Below, one piece after another: positions 1 through 12,655 of a DNA stretch of 64,000 nt (positions within the stretch are counted from its first letter, which is position 1; each line of letters starts with the position of its first letter). This DNA is from Trileptium ribeirensis (lineage: Eukaryota; Nematoda; Enoplea; Enoplida; Thoracostomopsidae). The notes under the pieces were generated by a model. It worked only from the letters and a program-made list of their open reading frames with translations, did no database searches and was not told where the DNA came from. A program made the position numbers and the translations under genes. Location of the stretch: contig JASANE010000203.1 in the NCBI GenBank assembly GCA_030248225.1, positions 40,183 to 104,182 on the forward strand. Direction: 5' to 3'.

Positions 1-450
1 TATCTAGTAAACAGCAGACTGGAACCTGCCATTTTCTGGTGATAAAATTAATACGAAAAAGATTTAATTCAATTTACCCATACCGGTGCTATGAAAGCGC
101 TGGTATGTTAAAATAGCTGCAAAGTATTGGAGTTCACCGGCTGTCTACCTTGCTATCCCAAAATAGGACAGATAGGTAAGGGATTGTTGTTACTGGCCTA
201 TTAATAGGACTGCATTTGTGTCTAGCCAATAATCTTTTTAAAAGCCCTATCTGCCGAATGTGGGGAATCGGGCGTGGGAACCTGTATTTTAGGGCCAAAT
301 GTGGACTCAGGTGATGTAACAACCAATATATTAATATCAAATGTATGTATGGCGTTATGGAAGTTCTTGCAAAACGATGAGACTGTTCAAACGTCAAACT
401 GGTTTAAAGCCAATAACGCTCTGAACATAGACAAATTGATCGAACCATCT
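1..450. other. No gene recognised
   Basis: AT-rich sequence. Short open frames of 79 to 87 codons occur on both strands but match no family I know and look like chance. Nothing else is seen. Confidence 0.5.
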
Positions 451-1412
451 TATTTATGGCTCATTTACGTTAATTTGTGTGCGCCGTGGCCTAGCTATGT
501 CTCAACAATCTAGGTTTGCTACTTGGAACAACCTACAGTCACGGCTGACTATCTGTTTTGTACGCATTTACTTAGCTAGCTACGTGTGATAAGTTGGGCG
601 TCATGGCGGACTATACGGGACAAATAGACGAGTTTCGCCACATTGTTACCGTAATTTAAATCTCCCGCATTGGAATACTGCCAAAATTGAATTTCTCGCG
701 TTGGACAACTGCTAAAATTTGAATTTACCACGCTGGACAAGTGCCAAAATTTGAATTTCCCGCGCTTGACAACTCCCAAAGTTTGAATTTTCCGCGCAGG
801 ACAACTGCTAAAATTTGAGTTTCCGCGTCGAACAACTACCAAAATTTAAATTTACAACGTTGGACAGCTGTTAAAATTTAAATTTACAGCTTAGGACATC
901 TGCCGAAAATGCAAATTCCCTACCATGGAAAACTGCCAAAATTTGAATTTCCAGCGATGGACAACTGTCAGATTTTTTTCCCGCGTTGGACAGCTGCCAA
1001 AATTTGAATTTGCGGCGCTGGACAACTCCCAAAATTTGAATTTACCACGCCGGACTACTGCCAAAATTTGAATTTCCTGCGCTGGTTAGCTGCCAAAATT
1101 TAAATTTGTAGCGTTGGACAGCTGCCAAAATTTAAATTTACAGCATTGGACAACAGTCAAAATTTGAACCATAACATCGTTTATACTTGAGATATCTACG
1201 ACTGTTATGCTATACTGTGTTTTTGTGTTATTAAGGACATATTACATAGTCAGCGCTGACTGATCAAAAAATTCATACAGTCACGCAGATTGTCACATAT
1301 GTCCATCGTTGTAGATACGTTGTTACGCGGACATGCTGACAGTCACCGCCCACTAGTAGGACACAGCTAAGCCACGGCGCACACCAATTAACGTAAACCA
1401 GTCATTACTGTT
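451..1412. mobile_element. Inverted-repeat element (MITE-like) with internal minisatellite, copy A
   Basis: The left end (about 455-495) contains ACGTTAATTTGTGTGC followed by GCCGTGGC. The right end (about 1369-1408) contains the reverse complement of the same run with few mismatches, so the element has terminal inverted repeats of roughly 35-40 bp. Between them lie a unique arm, a 32-bp minisatellite and a second unique arm. The same architecture, in opposite orientation, occurs at 58113-58760. No transposase is encoded, so it is non-autonomous. Exact ends and target duplication are uncertain; the second copy suggests a TA duplication. Confidence 0.7.
640..1170. repeat. Minisatellite, about 32-bp unit, 16-17 degenerate copies
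   Basis: The unit is centred on CAAAATTTGAATTTCC followed by a CGCG(C/T)TGGACA(A/G)CTG half. Copies vary by substitutions and small indels. Open frames across it on the minus strand are periodic artefacts of the repeat, not a protein. Confidence 0.85.
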
Positions 1413-1990
1413 CTGGGCACCAGATTATGTAAATTATGTACCATACCTCACCAAACTATATATATTTTACACTAAAATTTTTACGTTATAAACAATTTCC
1501 ATGTGTCTTCATAACAAGGCAATATAATTTGTGTCATATTCAGTAGAAAATTAATCGAACCTAAACCATTTGACCAGCACAGGAGCGCTGCCAGATAATA
1601 CAGTCACATTTTCAGAATTTTACTCAAATAGGGTATGATATGATCAAATTTTTTAAATGAACAAACTTGGACCTTACGCTCTGAAACATTTGCAAGGTAG
1701 TACTTGTATCGCTGATCAAATGTGACAACATGCATCTGGTGTTAACCTTTCCAAATTCGGAGAAGCTCGTGTCACCATTTGATTACCAAATATAAATATG
1801 GAATAAAATAAGACACATAGATAGAGGTTACATGACGTACTAGAAGTGTTTGTGTTCAAGCCGAAAATTGGGCCACACATGGAAATTCATATACTAATGA
1901 AATATTTCCAATACTAAATTTTGTTCTCTCAGTACATTTAAAGCACGTTTATTATTAAAGTAAAGACGCATCATCGTTCAACCCTTCGAC
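1413..1990. other. No gene recognised
   Basis: AT-rich sequence with no credible open frame and no repeat that I can relate to others in the window. Confidence 0.5.
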
Positions 1991-1997
1991 TCCTGAG

Positions 1998-2329
1998 CGG
2001 GGGTCCAGTGGACCGGGTGAGGTAGTTTGTTGTGCGGGAAATTCGAACGACGTAGCAAATTAATTAATAATTATTAATACAAATTATAATTATTATTATT
2101 ATTATTATTATACAAATTAAAACGTAATTTCGGACAAATTTAGTGAGCATTTGTTGTTTCACCAGCGCATCGAATACACTGGTTTTGGTTGACACAGCGC
2201 TATTTTGTGCGGAGCTAGGGGCTCTCGGGTGCACTGGACCCCACCTCAATAGTCTATAAGGCGGCAATATTTTGGTGTTCATTGACAATTAAATTAAACA
2301 CTTTGCAACTATTGAGGTGGGGTCCAGTG
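1998..2329. repeat. Inverted repeats around a GGTCCAGTGGACC palindrome
   Basis: The 13-bp palindrome GGTCCAGTGGACC occurs at 2002-2014 and again at 2482-2494. A perfect 21-bp inverted repeat pairs 2232-2252 with 2309-2329 around a 56-nt loop; each arm contains TGAGGTGGGGTCCAGTG or its complement. An ATT-rich microsatellite lies between (about 2065-2115). This looks like termini of a small inverted-repeat transposon nested in or next to another copy. Confidence 0.65.
2065..2115. repeat. ATT-rich microsatellite
   Basis: Imperfect AAT/ATT trinucleotide run with about seven uninterrupted ATT units near 2090-2112. Confidence 0.8.
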
Positions 2330-2634
2330 ACCCGTATGTTATTTTAAATAGTTTAGTGCAATATTATAATCATGGTTTCAGTTACAATACTATTATCACA
2401 ATACAGTTACTACATATCTGATAATTCCTGCTACGCTACAATAATTCTATTTTCCAAAAATCTGATTTTCTATTGAGGTGGGGTCCAGTGGACCCGTATG
2501 TTATTTTAAATAGTTTAGTGCAACATTATAATCATGGTTTCAGTTACAATACTATTATTACAATACAGTTACTACATATCTGATAATTTCTGCTACACTG
2601 CAGTAATTCTGGTTTCCAAAAATCTGATTTTCTA
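2311..2634. repeat. Tandem duplication, about 161-bp unit, two copies
   Basis: 2311-2471 and 2472-2634 are nearly identical head-to-tail copies. Both start with ATTGAGGTGGGGTCCAGTG and end with AAATCTGATTTTCTA. Differences are a handful of substitutions and one or two single-base indels, so the duplication is fairly recent. Confidence 0.9.
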
Positions 2635-3149
2635 AGTATCACTGCAATAGAGAAACATTATTCACTCGCTGAGGCATCTGGATGACACAACAAATGTTAG
2701 ACAATCGGCATTTGGTGACTAAATAAGTGATGAAAAGCATAACGAACATTTTTGGATGAATGAAGTGATTGGGGTAATTAGTAATTTTATAATTTGTGAA
2801 ACGAACTAAATTTCGGTTAGTGGCATCATGTTGCTAGAATTCGTTGAATTTGGTTCATTACGTCTTGTTAGGCTACTGTTATCTACTATTTTGAACAACA
2901 TGCTATCCATTTATAAACCACATATAAGCCCCCCTCAGTAGTGTAAGGTGTGTAAAAGCTCAGTAGTCAAAGGATTATTGACAGACCTCAAAGACAGCCT
3001 TTCTCCAACACAAAATGCATATAGTACAGCATTGCTATAGTCTGCCTAACCATAAGATTCCGCACTTTTCACCGTACGCCGTGCAAAACCTTCATATTTA
3101 CATTGATTTTTTGGCAAATGCTGAATAATCATTTACTATACATTCTCGT
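2635..3149. other. No gene recognised
   Basis: AT-rich sequence with no credible reading frame. Confidence 0.5.
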
Positions 3150-3595
3150 AGGGGAAGAGCGAACAGCATTACCCCTGAGTCTCGCGCAAACCCGCTCGCC
3201 TTCGACCCGATCTCCTCGTTCCCTGACAGGCAGTTCATCCCTCTGATGCCCTGCACCCATCCCCTGCTGACTCATCCCTCGCGCGCCGAAGGTGCATTGA
3301 AGATTTGGGCCAAAACAGATAAAAATTGAAATAAACGAGCAAAAAAACTGAAGGAAAATTGGGAAACATTGCAAGAAATTAACAAAAATGGCGAAAATTA
3401 ACCAAAATCGGGAGAAATCGGCAAAAATCACGAACAAACTTAAGTCCCGAATAATTCCGTAATTTTATCTCCGTTAACGACCATCACGCCCACCCACCCC
3501 CCACTCGGTGACCCGTTGAACTATCTCCTTCCCCCGAATCGCCCACTATCTTCCCTGTGACTTCGTACCTCGTGCATGTATGCCGTTTACGGATA
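3150..3595. repeat. GC-rich island in AT-rich sequence, SINE-like
   Basis: Two C-rich blocks (3150-3300 and 3485-3585) flank an A-rich stretch. The second ends in CTCGTGCATGTATG; comparable GC-rich blocks at about 22620-22830 and 53865-54062 end in GCATGTATG as well. A 102-codon minus-strand frame crosses it but has no recognisable domain. It may be a dispersed non-coding element; the class is not determined. Confidence 0.35.
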
Positions 3596-4790
3596 TTAAA
3601 ATTATCGTCGTAAAAAGAGTAAAGATTCTTCGCAGTTAACAGCCCCTTCGCCGTCAGCCAATCGTTGGACGGCGGTTAGCAGTCATTTTTTCGGCCGGAC
3701 AAGGGCCGGCTAATTTTCTTCGAAACCGGCGTTGCCATCTGGGTCTCATGTCTTCATTTATAAAGCGCTTTTTATCCAAATCCTGTATCCTAAAAAGCCA
3801 TGTACTTAAGCAGTGCAGTCTTATACAGATTTTTCTTTGCAGTCCAAAATATGCTTAATTTTGTTCAAATTCCTGTATCACTTGTGCAAAAGCCAACTTA
3901 CCATTCAGGAACCTCAACAAGTTTAAGCTAGTGGCGAAAAATGGCCACAAGGGTGTGAGGTAAAATTCGGTACCGTATTTCAGTGACATTTGATATACGT
4001 AAATACATGGTATTTCAAGATAGTACACATAGGTACAATAGTACCGGTAATAGTATGTTTTAGATTTCGACGTAAATAAATTTATAAGAGATTTTATGCT
4101 GTCAGTCACACCGTGCTGTTATTTATACATTTTTACGTGTTTCTGGTTGGTGTCTTTGACACCGTCAGTGTAAACATTAAGTTTGCCTAGACATTCTGTT
4201 TAAGTTGATGGTGTCCCGTACACTGTCTTTTTCATTATATAATGTAGGTATACACCTTATGCCACTGGATGGCGTGGTCCAGTTCATTGGGGACAAAACT
4301 TGACAATGGAGGACTTCTATAACGTATTAAAGTCCCATAATTATATAATTTATTGCGTTATACACTTCATCTCATATCATACATATTTTATAGTGCTATT
4401 CGTTTTTTAAACCGTCATGCGTACTTCGTAAAGAAACATCTGTGATGCGCAGATGACGCTTCAGTTTGGCCTAACGGTTGGCTTTCGGCGATGTAAGAAT
4501 GTGAAACAGATGGACAGTCTGTATTTGCACATGAACAGTTTGATGATGATAAAACCCAGGAATGGTTCTTATTAAAAATGTTATTTACTAGCCCGACTCG
4601 TAATCTGTTGAATGCGTTAGCAGACTCTTTACAGATTTGGCTTGCTTGGTTTTAATTCTCAGCTGATATAAAATTACGAATTACGGCTATGGATTACCCC
4701 AAACCATTCCCCTCAATTATCTTTAAATTAAAAATTAAATTTATGTTGAGCTATCTTAGCTAGTTGTTATTAATCACAGCTTACTTTAAG
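3596..4790. other. No gene recognised
   Basis: AT-rich intergenic sequence. Open frames are under 90 codons and unconvincing. Confidence 0.5.
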
Positions 4791-4805
4791 ACTAACATTT
4801 CACTT

Positions 4806-6516
4806 CATGTCTGTTAGGGTTGACCAGGCAACCAGTTGGTTTCCGGTCCAAACCCGTATCAAAAAACCAAAAATACCTAAAATCTGTCTGGTTAATCACT
4901 AAAGTCTTTATTATATCCCCTCCCTTCCGTCTACGTCCTTGGGTTTCGTTTGTTCTGTTTTCTTGTTTTTCTGTTTCAATTGATGCTAATTAGCATAATT
5001 AGCATCTATTGTTTTTATTAGCTAACTAGCGTTAGCATTTGCATTTGGTTTCCAGATCAGTCTGGAGTTGCTTGCACGGCATTAGGTGACTGAAATTGTT
5101 ACCTCCGCTGCCTACACCTAGCAGTTTTTCTACTAATTACTGATGAAGCTTGCCTAACGACAGATTCTAGACTTTTCGATTTTATTCACAGGAGTTTATT
5201 TATCTATTAATTTTGTGGAAATTGGTCACTTATTACCTTACGATAACCTAGCTATCTATTGTTGTTCATTGTGAGTTTTTTGCTTTGATTACGAATCTTA
5301 TGCTTACCGAATTTAACATTTTTCTGGATTGTTCCGATGTGGTGGATGATACGAACCTGTGAGTGAATAATCGGAAGAGCACCTGTAATTAGGAGACTAG
5401 TAAAATACCTTGCCATTCTTTGGCATCGCATCTAAAAACAACGTTGAGTTGCGGATATACTTCCCACATATGTGCTTATTCTATTAATTTATCTCGTATT
5501 ATTCCCGAATAAAACCTGAGCGAGCACGAGCGTAAACTAACCATAACTGTATTCAAAATACCACGCGCCTAGCTGAACCATCCGACAGCGGCAACGTTAA
5601 CACAAGGAACCTAATTATCCTAATTCTAAGGAAATGGATAAGGTAATCAAATAAACGTACGAGTCGAACCGTCCTGCGGCTACGTACCAACCCAAATGAG
5701 AAAGTAATAGATATGAATTACTCAGGATCTATCTGAACCGTCCGGCACTGGTAGCTCTAAGGAAACTAAATAGTGTAATTCTAAGTCAGAGGTTAAGGTA
5801 CTCAGATAAACGTACGGATCGAACGGGCCGGCGATCTCGTGCCAACTTCAAAAGAGAAACTTATAAGAAAATCTAGTGTAAATATAAGGCTAAGGTTAAG
5901 GTATTGGAATAAACGTACGGATCAAACCTCACAAGAGGGTTACTTAATACATACCCTAATCGTAAGTATTAAATAACTTACTCAGAATAATTGTGCGCTC
6001 ACATGTGAGTCTGACAGAAAGTATTTGGTACAAGGCTTAGCCACGAAAATCTAACGTTGTCAAGGCGCAACAAGTAGTCACGGAGTGTCAAGAACATCTG
6101 GCTTGCGAACATTAGCGTATTAAAACTAAACTAAGTATACCGGAGGTGGTCAAATACTCGGAAGTCATAAGGCAAGATGCTTAGGTAGTGGCGTTACGTG
6201 GAACCGAACCGTATTGTCAAATTATTGTGCGGTTTACTAATTTTGAATAAACATTCTAACTTGGGCTGGTTTGACTTCATATCGGAATCAAGTACAGAGC
6301 AACTCGAATAGTCACTCAGCCGCGCCATGGGAAATAATAATACGCTGACCTAATCAAGCGTGCCAAGGAACAATCAATAATCCCCACCGGCATACTACTG
6401 GCCACGCGTACGAACCACACATCTTCGAGTGACGAATCTCGTCCCCTTTTAATAATCCGATAGCCGCCATAATAAATGATAGTCCAACCACTACCCCCTC
6501 AAAAAAAAACAAAATA
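4806..6516. repeat. LTR-like non-coding repeat, copy 1 of 3
   Basis: Shares its 5' part with 8484 onward (T-rich block, then repeated TTAGCAT motifs) and its 3' part with 9480-10345 and 11060-11905. The shared 3' part includes ACTGGCCAC, GACGAATC(T/C)CGTCCC and CCGATAGCCG(C/T)CATA. Inside are several subrepeats carrying GGTTAAGGTA and AAACGTACG. At 4982-5006 there is a perfect palindrome with 10-bp arms (GATGCTAATT and complement). No protein is encoded. Direct orientation around an internal block suggests long terminal repeats, but a primer-binding site was not identified. Confidence 0.55.
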
Positions 6517-8483
6517 AGTGTCGGGGGTTCAGTAGGATACCAGGGATCCCAGGGCTTAATTTCCACAAATTTTAGTTTTAAAATTTCATTTTCTTTATTA
6601 TATGGGTCTCTAAATTAAATTTCAAAAATTATAAAATTTCATTAGTTTAACTTACCCTTACCAAAATTGCATAAAGTGCGCGTAATCAACGAAGCACAGC
6701 AGAATTCCTTGGATACACAAAATCCATGAAAGTAGTTCCCAATCATCGAACAACTTTAACAACATGACGAGGTGGAGGAGGTGACGAGCCGTCCGGACGT
6801 CTGCTTCCTCACCTTGTCTTAGTTGATCAGGAAGTATGGATATGAAGGAAGAAAGGACCATTGTTAGCCGTCCGGAGACATTGGAAACTTCAGGATTCAC
6901 GCCTTCTGACAATGGTCAATAAGACGGGAAAACAAACATCAAATGGGAAATCGTCGATGAACCAAGGAAGAAATCCATAAAAAGAACCAACAATGTTGTA
7001 AAAGAAACCAGTACAAAATCGAATCGACCAACAATAATCGATTCAATCGGTGTACAAATCCAATGCAAAACAATCGGCAAAGAACCGGGATAAATATATA
7101 ACCGGTACAGTACAATAGTACAACCGATAATGAGACGAGCCAAAGAATGGATGTGATAACGAAACCACTCAGTCGGAACAAATTAATCAATGCAATCGGT
7201 GAGACAAAGATGTGATACAATCGGTGTAATAAGAAACCGGTGCAAAATAAAGATACAACCGGTGTAACAAGTTTCAATCGATAATTGACAGATAAAAAAT
7301 CGACAATGATGCAAATTAAACAATCGATTCAACAACAAAACAACTCAATCAGAACAACAAAGTCATAATCGGTGTAATAGAACGAAAAGAACCGACAAAT
7401 ACAACCGGTGCAATACAATAATACGACCGGTAACGAAACGAATCAAAGAATCTACTAGTTCGAAGGAACAAAAATCAAAAACAATCGGTGCAACAAAGAA
7501 CAACCGAAAGAACTCGAAGCAATAACGATCCAAATCAAGGACAAAGAAATCGGTGCATTCGAAATCGAAAGAACCGATACGGAAAGAATGGTTGGAACGA
7601 ATTAGTGACGATCTAATTAACGGTTATCAAATCGATAAAGAATTGGTACAATCGAAAGCCGAATTAAACAATAAAGAACGACATTTAAGCCGAATTAAAC
7701 AATAAAGAACGACATTTAAGCCGAACAAAAGGACGACGACGATCTACAACGAAAACCGGTAATTACGAAACCGGTATCCGATCCAACGACGTCAAAGTCC
7801 GTCCATCCAAAGAAAACGCTGGTGGCCTTAAACGATCGAATTGCCAAAACAATGATCGATAAGGACGATCAATAGAACTTCGACGGATAGAGACGGTCTT
7901 AATGCTAATACCAAAAGAAGAGCTAAAATTGCCAAAACCGGAAGAACCGGTTATTTTACCAAAGAAGAAAATATTTCAAATTTTGAAATAACAGGTTTTA
8001 CTGTATGTTATAACCGGTATGTATATATTTTTGTATTGTCTAATCATAACATTATATATCTTCAGGCAATTGTGTTTAGGAGGGAACCCCTCAGGTACCG
8101 AAGAAACTCCCCTTGGCAAACGGAACCGAAGAAGAATAAATCGGGTCGGTAATCATAAATAAGAAATAAAATATGAAAGGATAGAATTAAAATAAAACGG
8201 GAAGAAAAAAGGGATTGGTTAATAAATGAAATAAAAACGGATTGAGAGCATCAATGGCAGACGCGGTTTCAGCAGCGGGGATGAATGGTACGAAAGAATC
8301 AAAAAGGTATTAATATCAAACTGGGATAAAAACAAATATATACGAGGCAAAGTTAAGGGCTTCGGCCCGTGGTGTGAAGGGGTTCACCATTCAAAACGTC
8401 CCCCGATAGCCTCTTGACAGCACGCCCATGTTTCGTTCTGGGACTTAAAGAATGGCATCAGTGGAAGATGTTTAACCGACAAC
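6517..8483. repeat. A-rich block with recurring CGGTG(C/T)AA motifs between repeat copies 1 and 2
   Basis: From about 7000 to 7760 motifs of the form AA(T/C)CGGTG(C/T)AA recur at irregular spacing in A-rich sequence. A sequence at about 6521 (TGTCGGGGGTTCAGTAGG) resembles the start of copy 2 at about 8491, consistent with the edge of a repeated unit. No conserved protein is visible in any frame. If the flanking copies are LTRs this would be the interior of a non-autonomous element. Confidence 0.4.
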
Positions 8484-10345
8484 CGGGGATGTCGGGGTCC
8501 ACTAGGCTACAGGGGGAATCTGCGGCCAAACCCGCCCCAAAAACTAAAAATTTTCAAAAAACCGGAGCTTTTCACCAATTTGTTTATTATATCTCTCCCT
8601 CGCTTCAACGTCCTTTTTCTTTTCTTTTCTGTTTCATTTTGTTTTATTTTCCAACTTATTTGCATAATTAGCATTCTTTCGTACTAATAGCTAACATGTC
8701 GTTAGCTTTGTTTTTTTTTGTTGTTTAGCAGCTGGATAGGTGCTTTGTAGTTTTAGTTGCGTAAAGAGCGTGCCCACAGCTTCTAACTAATCTTAGCCTA
8801 AAGAACTATGCTGATCTGTTGCTGCTATTGTTCTGGTTTTCTTGCTTTAAATCATGCCCTTAAAGAATTATGCGAGTATTATTTTATTACTATTTCTTTT
8901 GGTTTTAGTTTCAAATAGCTTACCTAACTAATTTGAGTTGGCGGTTTTGTCGTTTATTGTGCTTTTTAAAGATTTACAACACGAATACTGCGATTTTGGT
9001 GTTCTACCAGCGGTCTTGAGTACGATATGGAGTCTACGGTTCTGAAACAATTTGCGTAAAGGATTACATCGGCTTTTGGAGAGTAAATGAATGACCAAAG
9101 CCGTGCCTAAATTTCTTGGTTTGTGCTTTCCGGGTTAAAGCATTAACGTTGAGTGGTATAAGAACTTCACAACTAAGCATCTTAAATAGTAACTAATTTA
9201 AATTAGTAATATTATTCCTTTATAAAAATTAGAATGGCATAGGAATAATCACGAGCGCTAACTTATTCATAAAGGTCCGGCCGTCAGGGTTCCTAAAATG
9301 CGTAACCGTGAGTACTGAGCAAATCCTGTGGAGTACAGCTAAAAAGAAATTACGTGAGTATATCTGCAGCGAGATCGTGTTGAGGGTGACAAACATATTG
9401 GAACCATTCTCCACTCAACGCTGGTTTGAGCTATACCGTTCGGGGATCGGAGAATTGTAGGGGAACTAGAGAGTAGTGGACCGCTATTACCTAGTTATAG
9501 CGTCGTTCGTTAGCCGTCCGGAGGCGGGCACATTAATATAATCGGCACGTAATTAGCGTAATTTTAAGGAACTAGGATCAGGTACTCAAATAAACGTACG
9601 TCGTTAGCCGCCCGGAGACCATCGTACCAACTCACAAAAGCTTAAATAGAATAGTAGAATCCATCAGTAAGTCGTCCGGATACTGTGTAGTTTAAGGACT
9701 GTATTACTGTAAATCTACGGCCGAGGTTAAGGTACTCAAATACTCGTGCAAGCTATGAGCCGTCTGGACATTATTGTGCAAACCTCATAAAAGGAAAAGT
9801 AATAGTATGGAATAACTTAACGTGAACTTATCAGATAATTACCTAGAATAATTATGCGCTCAAAAGAGGCGAATTAGTAACAAAACTTGAGAGATAAAAG
9901 TATCAGTAAGAATTGTGGCATAGCTTTAAAGAATTGTCTAAGATATTGGAGTTACCGAGGTGTATAGACAAACAGAATGATCTGTTCAAATTAGTGGTTC
10001 AAGTTAATCGCGGTAATAAAAAACTGTGCTTTAGTTTAGTATTAACATTTTGAATAAACATTTTATAGATGGCTTTGGTGTTCGATTATCTAAAAGCTAG
10101 AGTGAATGTAACTATTCACGCCGCAACGCTTAGCCGAATCATATCGCTCAATAAAAGATAGGCACGAGCAACGAAAGAACGCGACCACTATTTCCCACCA
10201 GCATATACTGGCCACACCTAGAAAGTCGTGGCAATTCATAAAACCTTCATATTTCGGTGACGAATCCCGTCCCAATTTAACATCCGATAGCCGTCATAGG
10301 AAATTCCCCGTTCAACCCTTATCCCCATCAAAAGACATAAAACAA
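8484..10345. repeat. LTR-like non-coding repeat, copy 2 of 3
   Basis: Direct repeat of 4806-6516. It keeps the T-rich 5' block, the GGTTAAGGTACTCAAATA subrepeats with AAACGTACG, and the 3' block with ACTGGCCACACCTAG and GACGAATCCCGTCCC. The copies are diverged, so insertion is not recent. Confidence 0.55.
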
Positions 10346-10389
10346 CAAATAGCTAGTATATATACGTATGTTTAAGTTCTAATTTTAGT

Positions 10390-11905
10390 TTTAATTTAGT
10401 CTTGGCTGTGGTCTCGACTAGTCGATTGTTTTCTTGGTGAAAAGTGCTAACTCATATATTCATTTATAGTTTTATGTGATATCAATATTTTGTTTATATG
10501 TTATTGATTGGTTACATAGCTAACTTATATTAAATCATCGTATTGGATTGCGGCGGTCGTGTCATATAGCATAGAATAACGCAACGAGTTAGCTTTTGGA
10601 ATCCGAAGGTGTATATATACGATTGCTCTTTCTGGTTTAAAGATCATGTCTGAATATGGAATTGGCAGTGTGTTACGCTAAAGAATAGAGTTTTCTTGTG
10701 CATTTTTAGAAAGTCTTGTACGGTGATATCATTGAAATTTTTGGGTTCCTTTGTGAACTTAATTGCTTAAAGAAATAATCGGTAGAGTATTATAGCGTCA
10801 CATTAAGTATCTTAATCCCAGCTATTAAATTATCCTAATAATAATATCCTCCCAACTAATACCTGAAGAAGAAGTGGCATAAGTTCATTAGGAGTGGCAC
10901 CTTAATAAATAATAAGTGTGCAACACCAGGGCGAGCAGAGTCGGGGTTGTCGGGGTAGTAGCATTGCTTGTTGAGTCTGCCAGTCACTTTCAGGGGTGGC
11001 TCAGCAAGTAGTGTTATTCTTGAGTAGACCGGGCGAGGATTCGATTAGCCACTCGAGCCACTGGTGGTTCCAAAGTACTTTTTTTGGCCAGAGTTTTAAT
11101 AACGTAGTCCGTCAGCCAAGTCAGGGGCTGCTAGTTTAATTTAATCGGCACTAGTACACTTTACTAGTGTAAATGTAAGGCTCAGGTTAAGGTAATTAAT
11201 TAACCCTGCAATCGGCCAGCCACTTTCGCCGGTCGGTTATATCAGGCTCAAAGGAGCCTTATAAAGTATATACTGGATAACGTAAACTCTAACCGGTGCC
11301 ACGCAATCTACATCGCATTAAATAAGGAAAGTATTAGTGTAAATCTATATCCTAGGTTAAGCTATCTAAATAATCGTACAGTTTGGCTAGCCATTTCCGG
11401 TGTTAACTGTACAAACCTCACAAGCGGCATATTAAAATTAGCAATAACCTAATCGTAGCGCTAATAGAGTTGAAGTGGTTCGGTTACTACAATTAATCGA
11501 AAGAGCTCAAGTAGCCGGTGTGATTATAGCTGTAGTAGTTGGCTTAGTGGTACCCAAAAAGAATGGTACCTGATGGACATTACGGGTCTTGTGCAGTATA
11601 ACCGTGCCTTAATATTGTACCAGTTTCGCAGTAAACGTTATTTACTACGCGTGTCGTTCCTAATTAGCTTAACTGTGAGTGAATTGAAGTAGCGCGCCGC
11701 AACTCAAAATATATATATTCAACCAGCAATAGTCGCTAGAAGTAAAGAACACGTGCCAACCGTGTACCGGCACCAACATACTACTGGCCACACCTCGGAC
11801 CACACAATCTTTGGTCACGAGTCCCGTCCCCTTTTAATTTCCGATAGCCGTCATAAGAAAATCCCCATCTAACCGCTACCCTCACTAAAAACGATAAAAT
11901 ATAAT
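10390..11905. repeat. LTR-like non-coding repeat, copy 3 of 3
   Basis: The 3' part (11060-11905) aligns with the 3' parts of copies 1 and 2: GGTTAAGGTA subrepeats, then CTACTGGCCACACCTCGG and CGAGTCCCGTCCCCTTTTAA. The 5' part is more diverged. Confidence 0.5.
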
Positions 11906-12490
11906 ACTTTGATAGATATAGCTGTTTTATATCTGCTGCGACAAAGGCGTAGTACGCCACTCAAAAGGGGAAGGGATCAATTTATAGCAACTTTACTATT
12001 TCTTGTACGATCTCTTAACAGAACCTCTGCATTAAGATCTTTTAGTAACTGTCACTATAGCAAGTGACTATATTGGTAACGCCAGTTGGGTAGTATAATT
12101 TTTTGAATAGGTCGCCGTTTAGCTACCTTAATACTGACAAGCGTCGAGTTAACTAACCGAAGTATTTTTATCTTCGGATGACACCGAAGCTATACCTTTA
12201 AACGGGATTTGACTCATATTTCGAACATTCTTCTGAAGTCTTGTAATATTTTATAGTAAATGTTTCGCGAGTGTATTGTGAACGGGCATCAGTACGCCAA
12301 GCGCATTGGAAGGACCCTAGGTCAAACAATGGGTTACATACATAAATACATGCCGAGATCTGCTTCTCGGCAACGAATCCACTGCTTCGGCGACGTATTA
12401 GTACTTCGGTAGCCATAGGGATTCATTGCACAAGGGGTCCGCACGCGGGACAATACTACCACAGTGTGCTGCGCCACAGACCTGCTGTTA
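11906..12490. other. No gene recognised
   Basis: No credible coding frame; a 72-codon minus-strand frame near 12198-12416 has no recognisable domain. Confidence 0.5.
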
Positions 12491-12495
12491 TCATG

Positions 12496-12655
12496 AGCAG
12501 GGATAGCTCAGTTGGTAGAGCTCCTGCTTCCTAATCCTAAGTCGAGAGATCATGAGTCAATCTCACCCATACTCAACTTTTCAGCAGCTGCCTCTAACCT
12601 ATTTTCGGCTCCATACTCTTATCGCTAAGCCTAAATGAAAAATAAGTTACCCAAA
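12496..12655 (+). repeat. tRNA-derived SINE-like copy
   Basis: The head resembles a tRNA with a good A box (GGATAGCTCAGTTGGTAGAG) and a decayed B box near 12551-12565. It is followed by a body, TTTCAGCAGCTG and downstream sequence, that is shared with 13157-13225. The shared body shows it is a repeat family and not a functional tRNA gene. Confidence 0.65.

Noticed and set aside
576..842. 88-codon minus-strand frame with internal protein repeats
   Set aside because: Its periodicity is that of the 32-bp minisatellite, and frames shift between units.
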